Assembly: GCA_030622395.1 (NCBI GenBank)
Contig: JAUXGF010000177.1
Span: 1 to 6,272, forward strand
From: Calditrichaceae bacterium
GTDB lineage: Bacteria; Calditrichota; Calditrichia; Calditrichales; Calditrichaceae
Length of the DNA stretch: 6,272 nt
Reading direction: 5' to 3'
Part shown: one piece after another, positions 1-5,904 of the stretch
Layout of the letters: every line of letters begins with the position of its first letter
Numbering within the stretch: the first letter of the stretch is position 1
The notes under the pieces: generated by a model
The model's input: the letters and a program-made list of their open reading frames with translations, nothing else
Database searches by the model: none
Told to the model about the DNA's origin: nothing
Translations under genes and position numbers: made by a program

Positions 1-19
1 AGACCGCTTGGCCTCCGAC
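1..19 (-). promoter_or_regulatory. Possible ribosome binding site of a further downstream gene
   Basis: On the minus strand the stop of the GltD-like gene is followed at once by a GGAGG (complement of 12-16). No ATG, GTG or TTG follows before the window edge, so a start codon would lie at least 11 bases past the motif. This hints that the operon continues beyond position 1, perhaps with another redox subunit, but it is only a short motif and could be chance. Confidence 0.25.
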
Positions 20-1777
20 TTAATCATACTCTTCAATACAAGCGCATTGCAGGCATCTTTTAGTTTCATCCAAAGCCTGCGTACCGGTAAATCCTAAATC
101 CACTTCTTCAAAATTTGTTATTCTTTGCTGTATGTTCAGTTCAGGCATTTTGTTACGTTTTAGTTTTTCATAATCTGAATATTCAAGATTTGGGATATTG
201 CCAAAACTTTCTTTCCTGCTTAAAAATCCCTGTTTTTTTCCATTGGCGCTGCCGGTTTTTATAAAACGGTCTATGGATTGCGCGGCTGTTTTTCCCTGGG
301 CAATGGCATTAATAGCGGTTGATGGTCCGCTTACATCATCGCCGCCGGCAAATATTTTTTTATGTGTGGTTTCTAATGTGGCCGGATTTGTTTCTATGGT
401 ATTCCGTTTACTCAGTTCGAGTCCATCAATAGTTTTTAAAGGATTTGTATCAATATCCTGCCCGATAGCAGAAATAAGGTAATCGCATTTAACGGTAAAT
501 TCAGAACCGGGAATGGGAACCGGTCTGGGCCGTCCGCCGGATTTATCTTTTTCAAGTTTCATCCGGATGCATTCAATTCCGCTTAAGCGCCCCGTACCAT
601 TCAGAATTTTTACAGGATTCGTTAAAAATTCGATAGCACTGCCTTCTTCCTGTGCCGCTTCAACTTCGGCGGGATGCGCAGGCATTTCTTTTATACTCCG
701 CCGGTAGATAATTTTAACCTCTTTTGCCTTGCACCTGAGCGCCGTTCTTGCGGCGTCTATGGCGGTATTCCCGCCGCCAACGATAACCACGTTTCCATTA
801 AGTTCCGGCACCCCGTTTAATTGGACGTCTTTAAGAAAATCAATTCCCCACAATACACCCTCTGTACTATCTTCACCGAGAATCCCGGATTTTTTTGCTT
901 TCTGAGCGCCGGTTGCCAGATAGACTGCGTCATATTCATTATTCAAATTTTCAATGGTAATATCTTTTCCGAATTCAATATTTTTCTTTACCTCAATTCC
1001 AAGCCCGATTATCCAATTAATTTCTCTGTCCAGTGTTTCTTTCGGCAGCCTGTATTCCGGAATGCCGTATCTTAACATTCCGCCAAGTTCCGGTAGCTCT
1101 TCATAAATGGTAACCGAATATCCTTCTAAGGTTAAAAAATAGGCGCAGGAAAGCCCCGATGGTCCGCCGCCGATAATCGCTATTTTGTTGTTGTTTTTCT
1201 TTTTGATTTCAGGTTTCCAGGGGTCTTCAATATCAATATCCGCCGCATATCTTTTTAGAAAATTAATAGCCACAGGCTCGTCAATTTTATTTCTGCGGCA
1301 GGCAATTTCACATTCCCTTACACAAATTCTGCCGCAAATTAACGGCAGCGGATTGGTTTCCTTGATTAGGCGAATTGCTTCTCTATATTTTTTCTTTGCT
1401 ATAAGAGCTATGTATCCCTGAATATCAACTCCCGCCGGGCAGGTATTTTTACAGGGCGCCACGCAATCGGCGTAATGATTTGAAAGTAAAAGTTCCAGGG
1501 CTGTTTTTCTGCTGCTTTTGATTTTTTCGTTATTGGTCGTTATAACCATACCGTCCCGAACCACGCTGCTGCACGATGGAATAAGTTTTCTTGACCCTTC
1601 GACTTCAACCACACAAAGGAAACAAGAGCCATACGGCGCCAATCTTTTATCATGGCAAAGCGTAGGAATTTTATCTATGTTATTATCATTAATAACTTCT
1701 AAAATGGTTTTACCCGGTTCAGTAAGATATTCTTTTCCATTAATTGTTACTTTTAAGCTATCCATATTTTGCTCCAT
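20..1777 (-). CDS. NuoG-type [2Fe-2S] domain fused to GltD/NfnB-like FAD-NADP(H) oxidoreductase (StnC-like subunit)
   Basis: This is a cytoplasmic flavoprotein subunit that probably exchanges electrons between NADP(H) and the iron-sulfur chain of the two upstream subunits. Residues 7-90 are a plant-ferredoxin/NuoG-type [2Fe-2S] domain (C41-x10-C52-x2-C55-x13-C69). Next come cysteine motifs of the glutamate-synthase small-subunit family: C105, C109, C113-Pro, then C148, C152, C156, C160, for two [4Fe-4S] clusters. H101-x3-C105 also recalls the NuoG His-Cys cluster. The FAD Rossmann motif is GGGPSG (203-208), followed by ELGGMLRYGIPEYRLPK. The NAD(P) motif is GGGNTA (334-339), then YRRSIKEMPAHP (358-369), whose double arginine suits NADP(H). 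The tail (511-585) ends in RCLQCAC. The protein is about 120 residues longer than a typical NfnB/GltD. The ATG directly abuts the upstream stop and has GAGG ahead of it. An alternative start at Met5 (1765) has GGAG six bases upstream, so the exact start is uncertain. Its closest functional parallel is StnC of the Sporomusa-type transhydrogenase. A hydrogenase- or formate-dehydrogenase-linked diaphorase remains possible. Confidence 0.9.
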   Translation of the reverse strand: MEQNMDSLKVTINGKEYLTEPGKTILEVINDNNIDKIPTLCHDKRLAPYGSCFLCVVEVEGSRKLIPSCSSVVRDGMVITTNNEKIKSSRKTALELLLSNHYADCVAPCKNTCPAGVDIQGYIALIAKKKYREAIRLIKETNPLPLICGRICVRECEIACRRNKIDEPVAINFLKRYAADIDIEDPWKPEIKKKNNNKIAIIGGGPSGLSCAYFLTLEGYSVTIYEELPELGGMLRYGIPEYRLPKETLDREINWIIGLGIEVKKNIEFGKDITIENLNNEYDAVYLATGAQKAKKSGILGEDSTEGVLWGIDFLKDVQLNGVPELNGNVVIVGGGNTAIDAARTALRCKAKEVKIIYRRSIKEMPAHPAEVEAAQEEGSAIEFLTNPVKILNGTGRLSGIECIRMKLEKDKSGGRPRPVPIPGSEFTVKCDYLISAIGQDIDTNPLKTIDGLELSKRNTIETNPATLETTHKKIFAGGDDVSGPSTAINAIAQGKTAAQSIDRFIKTGSANGKKQGFLSRKESFGNIPNLEYSDYEKLKRNKMPELNIQQRITNFEEVDLGFTGTQALDETKRCLQCACIEEYD

Positions 1778-3544
1778 TTAAGTCCTCACAACAGCATCAA
1801 AATTGCATACGTCAAAACAGAGTCCGCATTTTATGCAGGCATCCGGATTAATCGTATGTGGTTCTTTTTTATTTCCGCTAATCGCATCAGCGGGACACTT
1901 TACGGCGCATAAAGTACATCCCGTACATTTTTCGGGGTCAATAGAATAATCTATCAATAAAGGACAGCTAAGAGCCGGACATTTTTTATCTTTGATATGC
2001 GCGATATATTCATCTCTAAAATAATGCAGCGTTGTCAGAACAGGATTCGGCGCGGTTTGACCCAGTCCGCATAAACTGCTGTCCCGTACTTTATAAGCTA
2101 AATCTTCCAGAATTTCCAAATCTTCTTCTTTGCCTTCTCCTTCGGTTATTCTTTCCAAAATTTCCAGCATCCTTTTGGTTCCGATTCTACAAAAAGTACA
2201 TTTCCCGCAAGATTCTTTTTGAGTGAAGGTTAAGAAAAATTTGGCGACCTCTACCATACATGTTGTATCATCAAGAACAATGAGTCCTCCCGAACCCATA
2301 ATGGCACCGGTTTTATTAATTTCGTCATAATCAATTTTCAGATCTCCCATAGACGCCGGAATACAGCCACCGGATGGCCCGCCCATTTGAACCGCTTTAA
2401 ATTGGCGATCATTAACAATACCGCCGCCAATATCAAAAATGATTTCATTAATGGTAATGCCCATGGGCACTTCAACCAGGCCGCTCTTTTTAATTTTTCC
2501 GGCTAAGGCAAATACTTTAGTTCCTTTGCTTTTTTCAGTTCCTATGGAAGCATATTCCTGCGCTCCGTTTAAAATGATCCAAGGAATATTTGCAAACGTT
2601 TCCACATTGTTAATATTGGTTGGTTTTTCCCATAATCCTTTTTGGGCCGGAAATGGCGGGCGTATTCGCGGAATTCCCCTCCTGCCTTCTATGGAAGCAA
2701 TTAAAGCTGTTTCTTCTCCGCAGACAAAAGCGCCGGCGCCTTCTTTTATTTTGATATTGAAATTTATTTTTGAACCGAAAATATTTTTACCAAGAAATCC
2801 TTTTTCGCTACATTGTTTTAGGGCGGTTCTCAACCGCTCAATTGCTTTGGGATATTCGGCGCGAACATAAATGAATGCCTCTTCAGCTCCTATGGCATAG
2901 GCGGCAATCATCATGCCTTCCAGTACGGCATGCGGATCGCCTTCCAGAACGCTTCTATCCATAAATGCGCCGGGGTCTCCTTCGTCTGCATTACAAATAA
3001 TATATTTGGTATCCCCCACGGCCTGATGCGCAAATTTCCATTTTACCCCGGTTAAAAATCCTGCGCCGCCTCTGCCTCTTAATCCTGATTTTGTTATTTC
3101 ATCAATAACTTCTTCCGGGGAATATTCATTCAATACTTTTTGAATGGCTTTATATCCGTCATGAGCGATGTATTCATCTATTGAATTCGGATCAATGACG
3201 CCGCATTTTTTTAATACAATTCTTTTCTGTTTATTAAAATAGGGCTCATCGCTTTTTGATTTAAAGGTGTCTTTTACAATCCATTCTTCAACCGGTTTAT
3301 TTTTTACAATATGTTCATCAATTATTCTTTTTACTTTATCCGGTATTACTTTTTTGTAAAGGAAACTATTTCCGTTTTCAATGATTTCAACCAATACCTC
3401 TTCATAACACATGCCTATACAGCCGGTTTCAGAGAGTTTAACATTTAGCTTTTGCTGCTGAATTTCTTTTTCTATCTCTTTATAAACCAAATCTCCGCCG
3501 GCAGATATACCGCATGTTCCAAGTCCGACTGTTACCTTAGTCAT
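1778..3544 (-). CDS. NuoF/HydB-like NADH-binding FMN and iron-sulfur subunit (StnB-like)
   Basis: This NADH-oxidising or -reducing flavoprotein is the likely bifurcation centre of the complex. The domain order matches HydB rather than plain NuoF. A thioredoxin-like N-terminus (about 1-90) carries GTCGISAGG (C11) and GCIGMC (C42, C46). The NuoF core has GLRGRGGAGF (154-163), NADEGDPGAF (185-194), the acidic/FMN segment GAGAFVCGEETAL (269-281) and GRRGIPRIRPPFPA (287-300). The [4Fe-4S] motif is ESCGKCTFCRIGT (C446, C449, C452) with C492. Two ferredoxin-type [4Fe-4S] clusters follow: C540, C543, C546, C550 and C570, C573, C576, C580. A further C522/C527 pair lies just before them. The N-terminal domain shows three cysteines, not the four of NuoE-type domains. 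Length (588) fits HydB/StnB. The start codon overlaps the preceding gene by 8 bases (ATGACTAA), indicating translational coupling, and the stop directly abuts the next ATG. In HydABC-type enzymes this subunit carries FMN and couples NADH to ferredoxin. Confidence 0.95.
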   Translation of the reverse strand: MTKVTVGLGTCGISAGGDLVYKEIEKEIQQQKLNVKLSETGCIGMCYEEVLVEIIENGNSFLYKKVIPDKVKRIIDEHIVKNKPVEEWIVKDTFKSKSDEPYFNKQKRIVLKKCGVIDPNSIDEYIAHDGYKAIQKVLNEYSPEEVIDEITKSGLRGRGGAGFLTGVKWKFAHQAVGDTKYIICNADEGDPGAFMDRSVLEGDPHAVLEGMMIAAYAIGAEEAFIYVRAEYPKAIERLRTALKQCSEKGFLGKNIFGSKINFNIKIKEGAGAFVCGEETALIASIEGRRGIPRIRPPFPAQKGLWEKPTNINNVETFANIPWIILNGAQEYASIGTEKSKGTKVFALAGKIKKSGLVEVPMGITINEIIFDIGGGIVNDRQFKAVQMGGPSGGCIPASMGDLKIDYDEINKTGAIMGSGGLIVLDDTTCMVEVAKFFLTFTQKESCGKCTFCRIGTKRMLEILERITEGEGKEEDLEILEDLAYKVRDSSLCGLGQTAPNPVLTTLHYFRDEYIAHIKDKKCPALSCPLLIDYSIDPEKCTGCTLCAVKCPADAISGNKKEPHTINPDACIKCGLCFDVCNFDAVVRT

Positions 3545-4058
3545 TATTAATACCTGATTTTAGTGGTTCTTTAGCGTATTCTTTTAATATTCTACTGATT
3601 TTTTTTGGCGTTAATCTTCCATAAGTTTTATTATTAATCATCATTACAGGGGCAAGTGAGCAGCATCCCAGGCAAGCGACTGTTTGAAGTGTAAATTTAC
3701 CGTCTTCGCTTGTTTCATCAACTGCGATTCTTAATTCATCTTTAATTGTCTGCAACATCTTTTTAGAGTTATTTACATGACAGGCTGTTCCATCGCATAA
3801 TTTGATCAAATTTTTCCCAAGCGGTTTTAACCGGAATTGTGCATAAAAAGTGATGACGCCATAAATTTCCGCAGCAGGGATTCCCACTATTTCGCTTATA
3901 TAAAAAATTGCAAATTCCGGAATATAACCATACGTATCCTGGGCGGATTGCAGCAGCGGAATTAATGAACCTTTTGTATCTTCTTTTTTAAATAAATCTA
4001 TTTTAAAATTTTCCATCTTCTTAATTGATTTCTTAGTTGGATTGACAGTTTCTATCAT
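3537..4058 (-). CDS. NuoE/HydC-like thioredoxin-fold [2Fe-2S] subunit (StnA-like)
   Basis: This is the small electron-transfer subunit that pairs with the NuoF/HydB-like protein. An N-terminal helical part (about 16-75) includes LLQSAQDTYGYIP and the family signature PAAEIYGVITFYAQFRL (61-77). It is followed by a thioredoxin-like [2Fe-2S] domain with C88-x4-C93 (LCDGTACH) and C129-x3-C133 (ACLGCC), the four conserved ligands of complex I 24-kDa/NuoE/HydC proteins. Length 173 is normal. The chosen ATG has AAGGATG five bases upstream (4064-4070). Met15 has no well-spaced ribosome binding site and is less likely. It is first of the three overlapping or abutting genes. The gap to the response regulator upstream is 187 bases and contains a hairpin and a palindromic element, so it may be read from the regulator's promoter with attenuation, or from its own promoter, which I could not identify. 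Confidence 0.95.
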   Translation of the reverse strand: MIETVNPTKKSIKKMENFKIDLFKKEDTKGSLIPLLQSAQDTYGYIPEFAIFYISEIVGIPAAEIYGVITFYAQFRLKPLGKNLIKLCDGTACHVNNSKKMLQTIKDELRIAVDETSEDGKFTLQTVACLGCCSLAPVMMINNKTYGRLTPKKISRILKEYAKEPLKSGINND

Positions 4059-4134
4059 TTGAACATCCTTGAAGTATATGAGCTAAATTTCAGTTTTAGT
4101 AAAATCTCAGTGCTGGCCTGTTATGTTTTATCGG

Positions 4135-4205
4135 ACCCACCCCTCAGTCCCCTCCGCTGGAGGGGAAGCTACAATTCCCCTCCAGCGGAGGGGTTAGGGG
4201 TGGGT
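4135..4205. repeat. Large nested palindromic intergenic element
   Basis: Two arms of 33 and 31 bases (4135-4167 and 4175-4205) are inverted copies around a 7-base loop (GCTACAA). Each begins or ends in ACCCACCCCT, and they differ only by a CAGT versus AA step. Inside each arm CCCCTCC and GGAGGGG form a second, smaller 7-bp hairpin with a 3-base loop (4149-4165 and 4177-4193). The element is far more G+C rich than its surroundings. No T-run follows on either strand, so it is not a normal intrinsic terminator. It looks like a dispersed REP/MITE-type palindrome. Short open frames through it are not genes. Confidence 0.85.
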
Positions 4206-4213
4206 TATTACTT

Positions 4214-4239
4214 AAAAAACTCGGTTTCCACCCGTGAGT
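4214..4239 (-). terminator. Weak intrinsic-terminator-like hairpin after the response regulator gene
   Basis: Seven bases after the regulator's stop the minus-strand transcript can pair ACT and CGG with CCG and AGT (two-base CA bulge, 7-base loop). This is followed by a run of six U (complement of 4214-4219, the stem's last A-U pair using the first). The stem is only about 6 bp and bulged, so termination would be partial at best. It may attenuate read-through into the bifurcating-enzyme operon, or be fortuitous. Confidence 0.35.
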
Positions 4240-4245
4240 GAGATA

Positions 4246-5274
4246 TTACCAATTGCTTTCGTAAGCGGGAATGATTGGAAATTTTTTCATCTTTAAAACG
4301 CCGTCCAAATTAATTATTTTTTCCTCAATCACTTTTTCAATTTCACCAAAATTTATGCCCTGCATTAATAAAACCAGGTTGTATTTTCCGGTTGCATAAT
4401 CGCAATAGACAATATTTTCATCAAGATAAAGCGTCGGATAAATACTTTCTAATTTCTCTTTCTCTATCTGCAATAAAACATAGGTTGTCAGGTATTTTTT
4501 TAAGTTTCTTTGTTTTAGACTTTTTGAATCATCTTCTGATAAAATCCTCTCTACTTCGAGCATTACATTCGTTACATTATTTTCCAGTATCGGCTGTGAG
4601 ACCTCCAGATATTCAATCTCTTTTATTCCTTCCATTTTGCTTATCTCGTTTTTATACAGCTCGTTACAAATATCCATACTGTCTGCCTGAATTAACATAA
4701 TCAGGTCATAATCCCCGGAAGTTATATCACAATATAAAGTGTTGTTCATATAATAGAGTTTTTTATAGATATCAAAAATATCAACATTTTCATCTAATTT
4801 TATTAGAAAGTACGCGGAAACGCTTTTATCTTTTGTCAGTTCTTGAGTTTCAACTTTAACCGGCGCTTCAACTTCGGCAGGTTTGTGGTAAAGATGTTCT
4901 TTTTCAAAGGTTTCAAATTTGTTTACCAATTCATCTGCTGAAAACGGTTTTTCAAGGTATCCATCAACTTTAAAATCAGTAATCTCATCAGAGTCATATT
5001 TTTCAGGATAGCCGGTTATTAAAACTATTGGTATTTCGGGGTGCCGGTGCTTTATTATTCGAAACAGTTTCATCCCATTAATATCCGGCAGTTTTATATC
5101 ACATACGATGTAATCAATCGGAATTTTGTTATTCGTATATAAATTAATTTTTTTTAGAGCGTCGACTCCGCTTACACAAGGCTCTGTTTCATAACCAAGC
5201 TGTAATAAACTTAATCCCAAAGTTCTTCTTAATGATGACTCATCGTCAACCAATAATACTTTTTTTCCTAACAT
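4246..5274 (-). CDS. Response regulator: receiver domain plus two tandem Lrp/AsnC ligand-domain-like repeats
   Basis: Residues 1-125 are a complete CheY-type receiver: acidic pair D10/D11, phospho-acceptor D59 in VCDIKLPDINGM, T87 in LITGYP, and K109 in LEKPFS. A charged linker rich in Glu, Lys and Val (about 126-150) leads to two repeats, about 152-229 and 262-338. Each ends in an alignable block: YCDITSGDYDLIMLIQ (181-196) and YCDYATGKYNLVLLMQ (290-305), followed by a helix and a strand (GIKEIEYLEV; GVLKMKKFPI). The G-x-Y-[DN]-L pattern in a beta-alpha-beta setting resembles the Lrp/AsnC C-terminal ligand-binding (RAM) fold. No helix-turn-helix, GGDEF, kinase or AAA+ domain is seen, so output is probably protein- or ligand-mediated. 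The start is secure (AAGGAGGT five bases upstream). It is co-directional with, and directly ahead of, the bifurcating-enzyme operon, and no histidine kinase lies nearby. The receiver assignment is firm. The RAM assignment is pattern-based. Confidence 0.92.
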   Translation of the reverse strand: MLGKKVLLVDDESSLRRTLGLSLLQLGYETEPCVSGVDALKKINLYTNNKIPIDYIVCDIKLPDINGMKLFRIIKHRHPEIPIVLITGYPEKYDSDEITDFKVDGYLEKPFSADELVNKFETFEKEHLYHKPAEVEAPVKVETQELTKDKSVSAYFLIKLDENVDIFDIYKKLYYMNNTLYCDITSGDYDLIMLIQADSMDICNELYKNEISKMEGIKEIEYLEVSQPILENNVTNVMLEVERILSEDDSKSLKQRNLKKYLTTYVLLQIEKEKLESIYPTLYLDENIVYCDYATGKYNLVLLMQGINFGEIEKVIEEKIINLDGVLKMKKFPIIPAYESNW

Positions 5275-5279
5275 GATTT

Positions 5280-5287
5280 ACCTCCTT
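5280..5287 (-). promoter_or_regulatory. Strong Shine-Dalgarno site of the response regulator
   Basis: The minus strand reads AAGGAGGT followed by AAATC and the ATG at 5274. This near-perfect anti-16S match fixes the start codon and predicts efficient translation. Confidence 0.85.
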
Positions 5288-5319
5288 AGATAATTACATG
5301 ACACTTTTACTCCTAATAC

Positions 5320-5335
5320 TACAATTATTGTGCCA
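5320..5335 (-). promoter_or_regulatory. Sigma-54 (RpoN)-type -24/-12 promoter for the response regulator
   Basis: The minus strand reads TGGCAC-AATAA-TTGTA. The sigma-54 consensus is TGGCAC-N5-TTGCA, so the -24 block is perfect, the spacing is exact, and the only core deviation is GT for GC at -12. Transcription would start near 5309, giving a leader of about 35 bases that contains the strong ribosome binding site. The paired inverted repeats upstream fall where enhancer-binding activators of sigma-54 promoters usually bind. Confidence 0.65.
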
Positions 5336-5418
5336 TTGGCATTGAATACCCAAATATCCTTGATACTATTGGGATGAAGTCCTTTTTGATGTTTAGTGAT
5401 AGTGGATGATGATTCAAA

Positions 5419-5439
5419 ATTGTTAAATTTTTTGACAAT
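5419..5439. promoter_or_regulatory. Inverted repeat, putative operator 1
   Basis: ATTGTTAA and TTGACAAT are separated by ATTTT, giving 8-bp arms with one mismatch. The core TGTTAA-N5-TT[GA]ACA is shared with the repeat at 5474-5500. Its centre lies about 120 bases upstream of the predicted sigma-54 start. The half-site resembles the Rex redox-repressor half-site (TTGTTAA), but the spacer is five rather than four bases. Confidence 0.5.
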
Positions 5440-5473
5440 AGTATTTAGCAGAGCCTTGAAATGTAAGGGGAAA

Positions 5474-5500
5474 TAAACTGTTAAATATCTTAACAGTTTA
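5474..5500. promoter_or_regulatory. Perfect 11-bp inverted repeat, putative operator 2
   Basis: TAAACTGTTAA and TTAACAGTTTA flank ATATC. The arms are perfect over 11 bp. The TGTTAA-N5-TTAACA core matches operator 1 with the same spacer length. The two centres are about 58 bp apart, this one about 178 bases upstream of the predicted start. No T-run follows on either strand, so a protein-binding site is more likely than a terminator. Confidence 0.55.
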
Positions 5501-5574
5501 CATTGATGAATATTCTAACTTTTGAAATGTGAGCATTAATAGTTCTATTAGGGTGCAGACTATTTTAATATTAA

Positions 5575-5745
5575 ATGGGACAAAAAAGATAAGTAACAAT
5601 ATGGTTACAAACAAGACCTGCTTATTTTGCCAAGATTCCTGAAAATAGTTCAACCGCTCAAAAACAGAGAGTTAATATTTTAGTAGCTCTTGAGGATGCT
5701 TCCCTGGGAAAACCATTTATTCCCTCTTTAAATCCGGCTGAATAG
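5575..5745 (+). pseudogene. Possible remnant of a small unrecognised gene with an early in-frame stop
   Basis: An ATG at 5575 opens MGQKR and then meets TAA (5590-5592). The same frame then stays open for 50 codons to TAG at 5743. The translation has protein-like composition, including RPAYFAKIPENSSTAQKQR and VNILVALEDASLGKPFIPSL, but no start codon of its own. I do not recognise the family. It lies on the strand opposite all other genes, between the attC-like site and the regulator promoter, and may be a decayed cassette or chance open frame. Evidence is weak. Confidence 0.25.
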
Positions 5746-5762
5746 TTGCCTCCATAAAAGAC

Positions 5763-5886
5763 GCTAACGCTTAGTATAACCTGCACGAAATTTCAATAAA
5801 TAATCAATGCTGCAAAAACTTTGACTACTCGAATGGCTAAACCTAAAACCTGACGCGTTTCGCGTCAGGTTGATACTTTTGTTAGC
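5763..5886 (-). other. attC: Integron attC-like recombination site
   Basis: Read on the minus strand, GCTAAC (5881-5886) and GTTAGC (5763-5768) form R''/R'-like outer boxes. Inside them is a short unpaired spacer (AAA versus AAGC). Then AGTATCAACCTG (5866-5877) pairs with CAGGTTATACT (5773-5783), leaving one unpaired C on the L'' side. This corresponds to the extrahelical G on the folded bottom strand of classical attC sites and preserves their L'' TCAA. Total length of about 124 bp is in the range of Vibrio cholerae repeats. It starts 18 bases after the stop of the co-oriented gene at 5905, as in a gene cassette. The R boxes keep AAC/GTT but do not fully match RYYYAAC/GTTRRRY. No integrase or second attC site is visible. 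Confidence 0.5.
5847..5871. terminator. Strong hairpin, probable bidirectional terminator
   Basis: AACCTGACGCG and CGCGTCAGGTT form a perfect 11-bp stem around TTT. On the minus strand it follows the stop of the gene ending at 5905 by 33 bases and is trailed by TTTTAGGTTT, a modest U-rich tract. On the plus strand it is followed by GATACTTTTG. It is probably a terminator for the beta-barrel gene. It also overlaps the L''-like box of the attC-like site, so the two folds compete. Confidence 0.6.
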
Positions 5887-5904
5887 AACTATTATTATGA
5901 ATAA

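Noticed and set aside
2439..2870. 143-codon plus-strand open frame opposite the NuoF-like gene
   Set aside because: It is antisense to the conserved NuoF core, whose motifs are complete on the minus strand. The translation has no recognisable domain.
4059..4134. Sigma-70-like promoter (TATACT on the minus strand near 4074-4079) for the NuoE-like gene
   Set aside because: The hexamer lies too close to the ribosome binding site and no convincing -35 or Bacteroidota-type -33 element sits at the right distance.
4135..4205. CRISPR repeat or intrinsic terminator
   Set aside because: There is only one inverted pair with no regularly spaced direct repeats, and neither strand has a T-run after the stem.
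4059..4241. 60-codon plus-strand open frame across the spacer ahead of the NuoE-like gene
   Set aside because: It runs straight through the palindromic element, has no ribosome binding site and codes for low-complexity Pro/Ser/Gly sequence. It is a by-product of the repeat.
5456..5533. Direct repeat TTGAAATGT[AG]AG at 5456-5467 and 5522-5533 flanking the perfect inverted repeat, as possible target-site duplication
   Set aside because: The copies match at 11 of 12 bases in AT-rich sequence, and the segment between them has no transposon-like features. It is likely chance.
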